Shown here piece after piece: positions 5,750 through 7,260 of a stretch of 7,260 nt of DNA (the first letter of the stretch is position 1; each line of letters begins with the position of its first letter). Origin of the DNA: Candidatus Pullichristensenella stercoripullorum (GTDB lineage Bacteria; Bacillota; Clostridia; Christensenellales; Aristaeellaceae); the NCBI GenBank assembly GCA_018712885.1, contig DVGE01000246.1:1-7260 (forward strand). Reading direction: 5' to 3'. Below the pieces are notes generated by a model. It worked only from the letters and a program-made list of their open reading frames with translations, was not told the origin of the DNA and ran no database searches. Position numbers and translations under genes: made by a program.

Positions 5750-6643
5750 TCAGCCGCGGCGGTAGGCCAGCGGCGAAAGGTTCATGCGGCGGCGAAAGAC
5801 CTTGCCGAAGTAGCTGGAAGTGGCAAAGCCGCAGGCGGCGGCGATGTCGGTGACGGAACGATCCGTTTCGCGCAAAAGCTCGGCGGCCTTGCGCAGGCGA
5901 AAGTCCGTGAGGGTGGCAAGCGGCGTGGTGCCCAACTCCTGCTTGAAGCAGCGGAAGCACTCGCGCTCACAGACGCCGGCGCTGGCGGCGATGTCCGCGG
6001 GGGAGATGTCCTCGGCAAAGTGGTCGCGGATAAAGCCGAGCATGCGCTTGAGCCGCGCCGTCTCCGGGCGGGGCAGGGGCTGGCGCGCGCCGATGACGGG
6101 CAGGGCCAGCGCGTAAACGCCCTGCCAGACGCGGTTGAGAAGCCCGCAAATTTCCAGTTCATAGCCCGTTTTTTCCTCGCCGGCGGCGGCGAAGGCGCGG
6201 TCGAGCGCGTCCAGCACGGCGCGGTGCTCGGCATTTTCGCGAAAGAGGGGCAGCGCGTCCAGCAGCGTGCACTCCACCACCGGGGCCACGTAGCGTCTGA
6301 GCGGCAGCTCGGCGGCGGCGACGAGGGAGCGGTCGAACATGTGCGTCTGCACGCACACGCCCCGCGCGCCCTCAAAGGCCTCGTTGCGGTGCAGCACGTT
6401 GGCGTTGACCAGCACGCCGTCGCCCTCCCGGACGATATACTCGCCGCGCTGCGTGGAGGTCTTGAGCACGCCGGAGGCGCAGATGTTGATCTCCAGCGTG
6501 GCGTGCCAGTGCCAGTCCACGCAGGGGCCGGAATAGCCGTCGAACCGGCAGTCGATGGCCGTGTAGGGGAAGCCGGGGTCGTAGCCCTGCAATTTTTCCC
6601 GCTGGCGATCGTCCAGCATCAGCTCTGTGGGATGATAGATCAT
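5750..6643 (-). CDS. AraC-family transcriptional regulator with cupin sensor (second)
   Basis: A 297-residue AraC/XylS regulator. The cupin-like sensor (about 25-125) shows VDWHWHATLEINICASG (42-58), a GDGVLVNANVLHRNEAF segment (74-90) and VQTHMFD (98-104). A helical linker spans about 130-195. The paired helix-turn-helix domain has motif 1 at about 213-236 (ISPADIAASAGVCERECFR) and motif 2 at about 263-286 (VTDIAAACGFATSSYFGKVF), closing with LSPLAYRRG. I start it at the ATG at 6643 because CAGGA lies about ten bases upstream; a GTG at 6652 is in frame but too close to that site. It lies 121 bp upstream of the first AraC gene on the same strand. The sensors of the two proteins differ clearly while the DNA-binding halves look alike, so they are probably related but not recent duplicates. 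Effector and targets are unknown. Confidence 0.92.
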   Translation of the reverse strand: MIYHPTELMLDDRQREKLQGYDPGFPYTAIDCRFDGYSGPCVDWHWHATLEINICASGVLKTSTQRGEYIVREGDGVLVNANVLHRNEAFEGARGVCVQTHMFDRSLVAAAELPLRRYVAPVVECTLLDALPLFRENAEHRAVLDALDRAFAAAGEEKTGYELEICGLLNRVWQGVYALALPVIGARQPLPRPETARLKRMLGFIRDHFAEDISPADIAASAGVCERECFRCFKQELGTTPLATLTDFRLRKAAELLRETDRSVTDIAAACGFATSSYFGKVFRRRMNLSPLAYRRG

Positions 6644-6691
6644 GCGTGCCACATCCTGTCGCTATTTTACTTATATCTGTCTATTTTTTTG

Positions 6692-6727
6692 TTGTTTTCC
6701 GCATTATCTTGCGGTATACTGCTATTG
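6692..6727 (+). promoter_or_regulatory. Promoter of the 79-residue gene
   Basis: TTGTTT (6692-6697) and TATACT (6715-6720) with a 17-bp spacer on the + strand; the start would be near 6727. An inverted repeat, CCGCA (6699-6703) and TGCGG (6710-6714), fills the spacer and could be an operator. The -10 is good and the -35 matches three of six. Confidence 0.55.
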
Positions 6728-6752
6728 TACCACAGGGTGGTGCGAAAATCAA
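6717..6752 (-). promoter_or_regulatory. Promoter of the second AraC gene
   Basis: On the - strand, TTGATT (6752-6747) and TACAAT (6729-6724) are separated by 17 bp, matching consensus at four and five positions. The start would be near 6717, with a leader of about 74 nt. It overlaps the oppositely directed promoter at 6692-6727. Confidence 0.6.
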
Positions 6753-6771
6753 GGCTTTGGAGGGATCTTGC

Positions 6772-7011
6772 ATGTTGTTTGTGAACGTTCAGAAACCCGA
6801 CGCGCTTTTCCGCAAGATCGGCGAGTGCGAGGGAAGCGTTTCCTATCTCGACGGACAGGGCGCGCACCGCGACCTAAAGCGCGTCGCCGCGCAGATGCTC
6901 GACCTTGGCGCGCCGCTGCGCCTACAGGCCATCCCGTCGCTGGAAGTGCTGGCCGACAGCCCGAGGGACCGGCAGAAACTGATGAGCTTCATGATGGAGA
7001 GCCGCTGCTGA
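6772..7011 (+). CDS. Small protein of unknown function, 79 residues
   Basis: A complete short gene: ATG at 6772, preceded seven bases upstream by a strong ribosome site GGAGGG (6759-6764), and followed within 10 bp by a strong terminator. The protein has no signal peptide or membrane segment. It looks like a compact alpha/beta domain: MLFVNVQ then a helix (DALFRKIGECE), a strand-like GSVSYLDGQG, a helix (DLKRVAAQMLDLG), a strand (LRLQAIP), and a C-terminal helix (PRDRQKLMSFMMES). It loosely recalls small clostridial proteins sometimes labelled polya polymerase that regulate nothing known, but that is memory only. It is monocistronic with its own promoter. An in-frame upstream ATG at 6646 lacks a ribosome site and would start before the promoter, so I reject it. 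Confidence 0.75.
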   Translation: MLFVNVQKPDALFRKIGECEGSVSYLDGQGAHRDLKRVAAQMLDLGAPLRLQAIPSLEVLADSPRDRQKLMSFMMESRC

Positions 7012-7020
7012 AAAAACGTT

Positions 7021-7057
7021 CCGCCGTCACGGTCAAGCGCCGTGGCGGCGGTTTTTT
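7021..7057. terminator. Bidirectional intrinsic terminator
   Basis: A 12-bp GC-rich stem, 7021-7032 (CCGCCGTCACGG) with 7040-7051, includes one G-U pair and a 7-nt loop. It is followed by six T (7052-7057). Six A at 7011-7016 lie on the other side, so it can also end transcripts arriving from the converging - strand gene. The A run begins in the stop codon of the 79-residue gene. Confidence 0.9.
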
Positions 7058-7087
7058 CATGCGCGGCAGCAGCCGCGGATGCGTTCA

Positions 7088-7260
7088 TCACCGGTGATCT
7101 TCTATCCTCTTTCCCGCCTCCAAAAATTCCCGCAAGTCCGGCAGAGACCAAATGCTGTCCGGCGAAAGGCGCAAAAAGCCTTTGGTCAACACGCGAACAT
7201 ACAGGCGCATGCAGCCCGTCCGCCTGCGCCTGTACCAGCGCACGTTGCCCTGCGAATCGA
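7088..7260 (-). CDS. C-terminal fragment of an unidentified protein (runs off the right edge)
   Basis: Reading leftward from 7258, an open frame of 56 codons ends at TGA (7090-7088), with no stop and no clear start in the window. The visible tail begins DSQGNVRWYRRRRTGCMRLY, continues through VRVLTKGFLRLSPDSIWSLP and ends in an acidic/basic helix, DLREFLEAGKRIEDHR. The pattern of alternating strand-like and amphipathic segments, and the gene end just upstream of a shared terminator, support real coding. The two other - strand frames give less protein-like sequence (Ala/Gly/Cys-rich) or an early stop. I do not recognise the family. It converges on the 79-residue gene, and the terminator at 7021-7057 can serve both. 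Confidence 0.6.
   Translation of the reverse strand, partial: DSQGNVRWYRRRRTGCMRLYVRVLTKGFLRLSPDSIWSLPDLREFLEAGKRIEDHR

Noticed and set aside
6644..6652. GTG start of the second AraC gene at 6652
   Set aside because: The only ribosome-site-like sequence is 1-2 bases from this GTG, which is too close. The ATG at 6643 is better spaced.
6020..6784. A 254-codon + strand open frame opposite the second AraC gene
   Set aside because: It is an antisense shadow of similar composition and reads into the promoter region.
7087..7098. Perfect 12-bp palindrome ATCACCGGTGAT
   Set aside because: It overlaps the stop codon of the partial - strand gene, is short, has no second copy in the window and no promoter next to it. 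Chance is sufficient.
1..7260. Search for CRISPR arrays, insertion sequences, attachment sites, rRNA, tRNA or a riboswitch
   Set aside because: No regularly spaced repeats, transposase motifs, terminal inverted repeats or RNA-gene signatures were seen. Every gap between genes is under 180 bases and is accounted for by promoters, operators or terminators.

Overview
The window looks like a chromosomal segment from an anaerobic, GC-rich Clostridia-type Firmicute, probably of gut origin. The basis is the type of PHP and HD proteins, a ferredoxin-fused aldo/keto reductase, strong Shine-Dalgarno sites, sigma-A-like promoters and short intrinsic terminators. This is an inference from gene content, with no taxonomic marker present. 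No phage, transposon, CRISPR array, rRNA or tRNA is visible.

Region 1 (1-1452, + strand): a PHP-domain metal-dependent phosphoesterase and an HD-domain phosphohydrolase, 18 bp apart and closed by a strong intrinsic terminator. They look like the tail of an operon that begins upstream of the window.

Region 2 (1453-3430, + strand): a self-contained two-gene cassette. It has a promoter flanked by two near-identical palindromic operators, a 410-residue NapA-like CPA2 cation/proton antiporter, and a TetR/AcrR repressor whose start overlaps the antiporter stop (ATGA). The arrangement reads as an autoregulated, inducer-responsive transporter. Sampled stretches are less GC-rich than the flanks, which may point to separate acquisition.

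Region 3 (3431-6643, - strand): two AraC-family regulators, each with an N-terminal cupin-like sensor, lie upstream of an aldo/keto-reductase-like protein with a C-terminal double iron-sulfur-cluster module. The reductase has its own good promoter and a leader of about 118 nt with strong hairpins. It lacks the usual catalytic Tyr and Lys.

Region 4 (6644-7260): a promoter-dense gap with two overlapping divergent promoters, a 79-residue protein of unknown function on the + strand, a bidirectional terminator, and the last 56 residues of a converging - strand gene that runs off the right edge.

The window is mostly recognisable housekeeping and regulatory genes. I do not see a clearly new multi-gene system. 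The most informative items are the double-operator antiporter cassette, the divergent reductase-like ferredoxin protein and the overlapping promoters near 6.7 kb.
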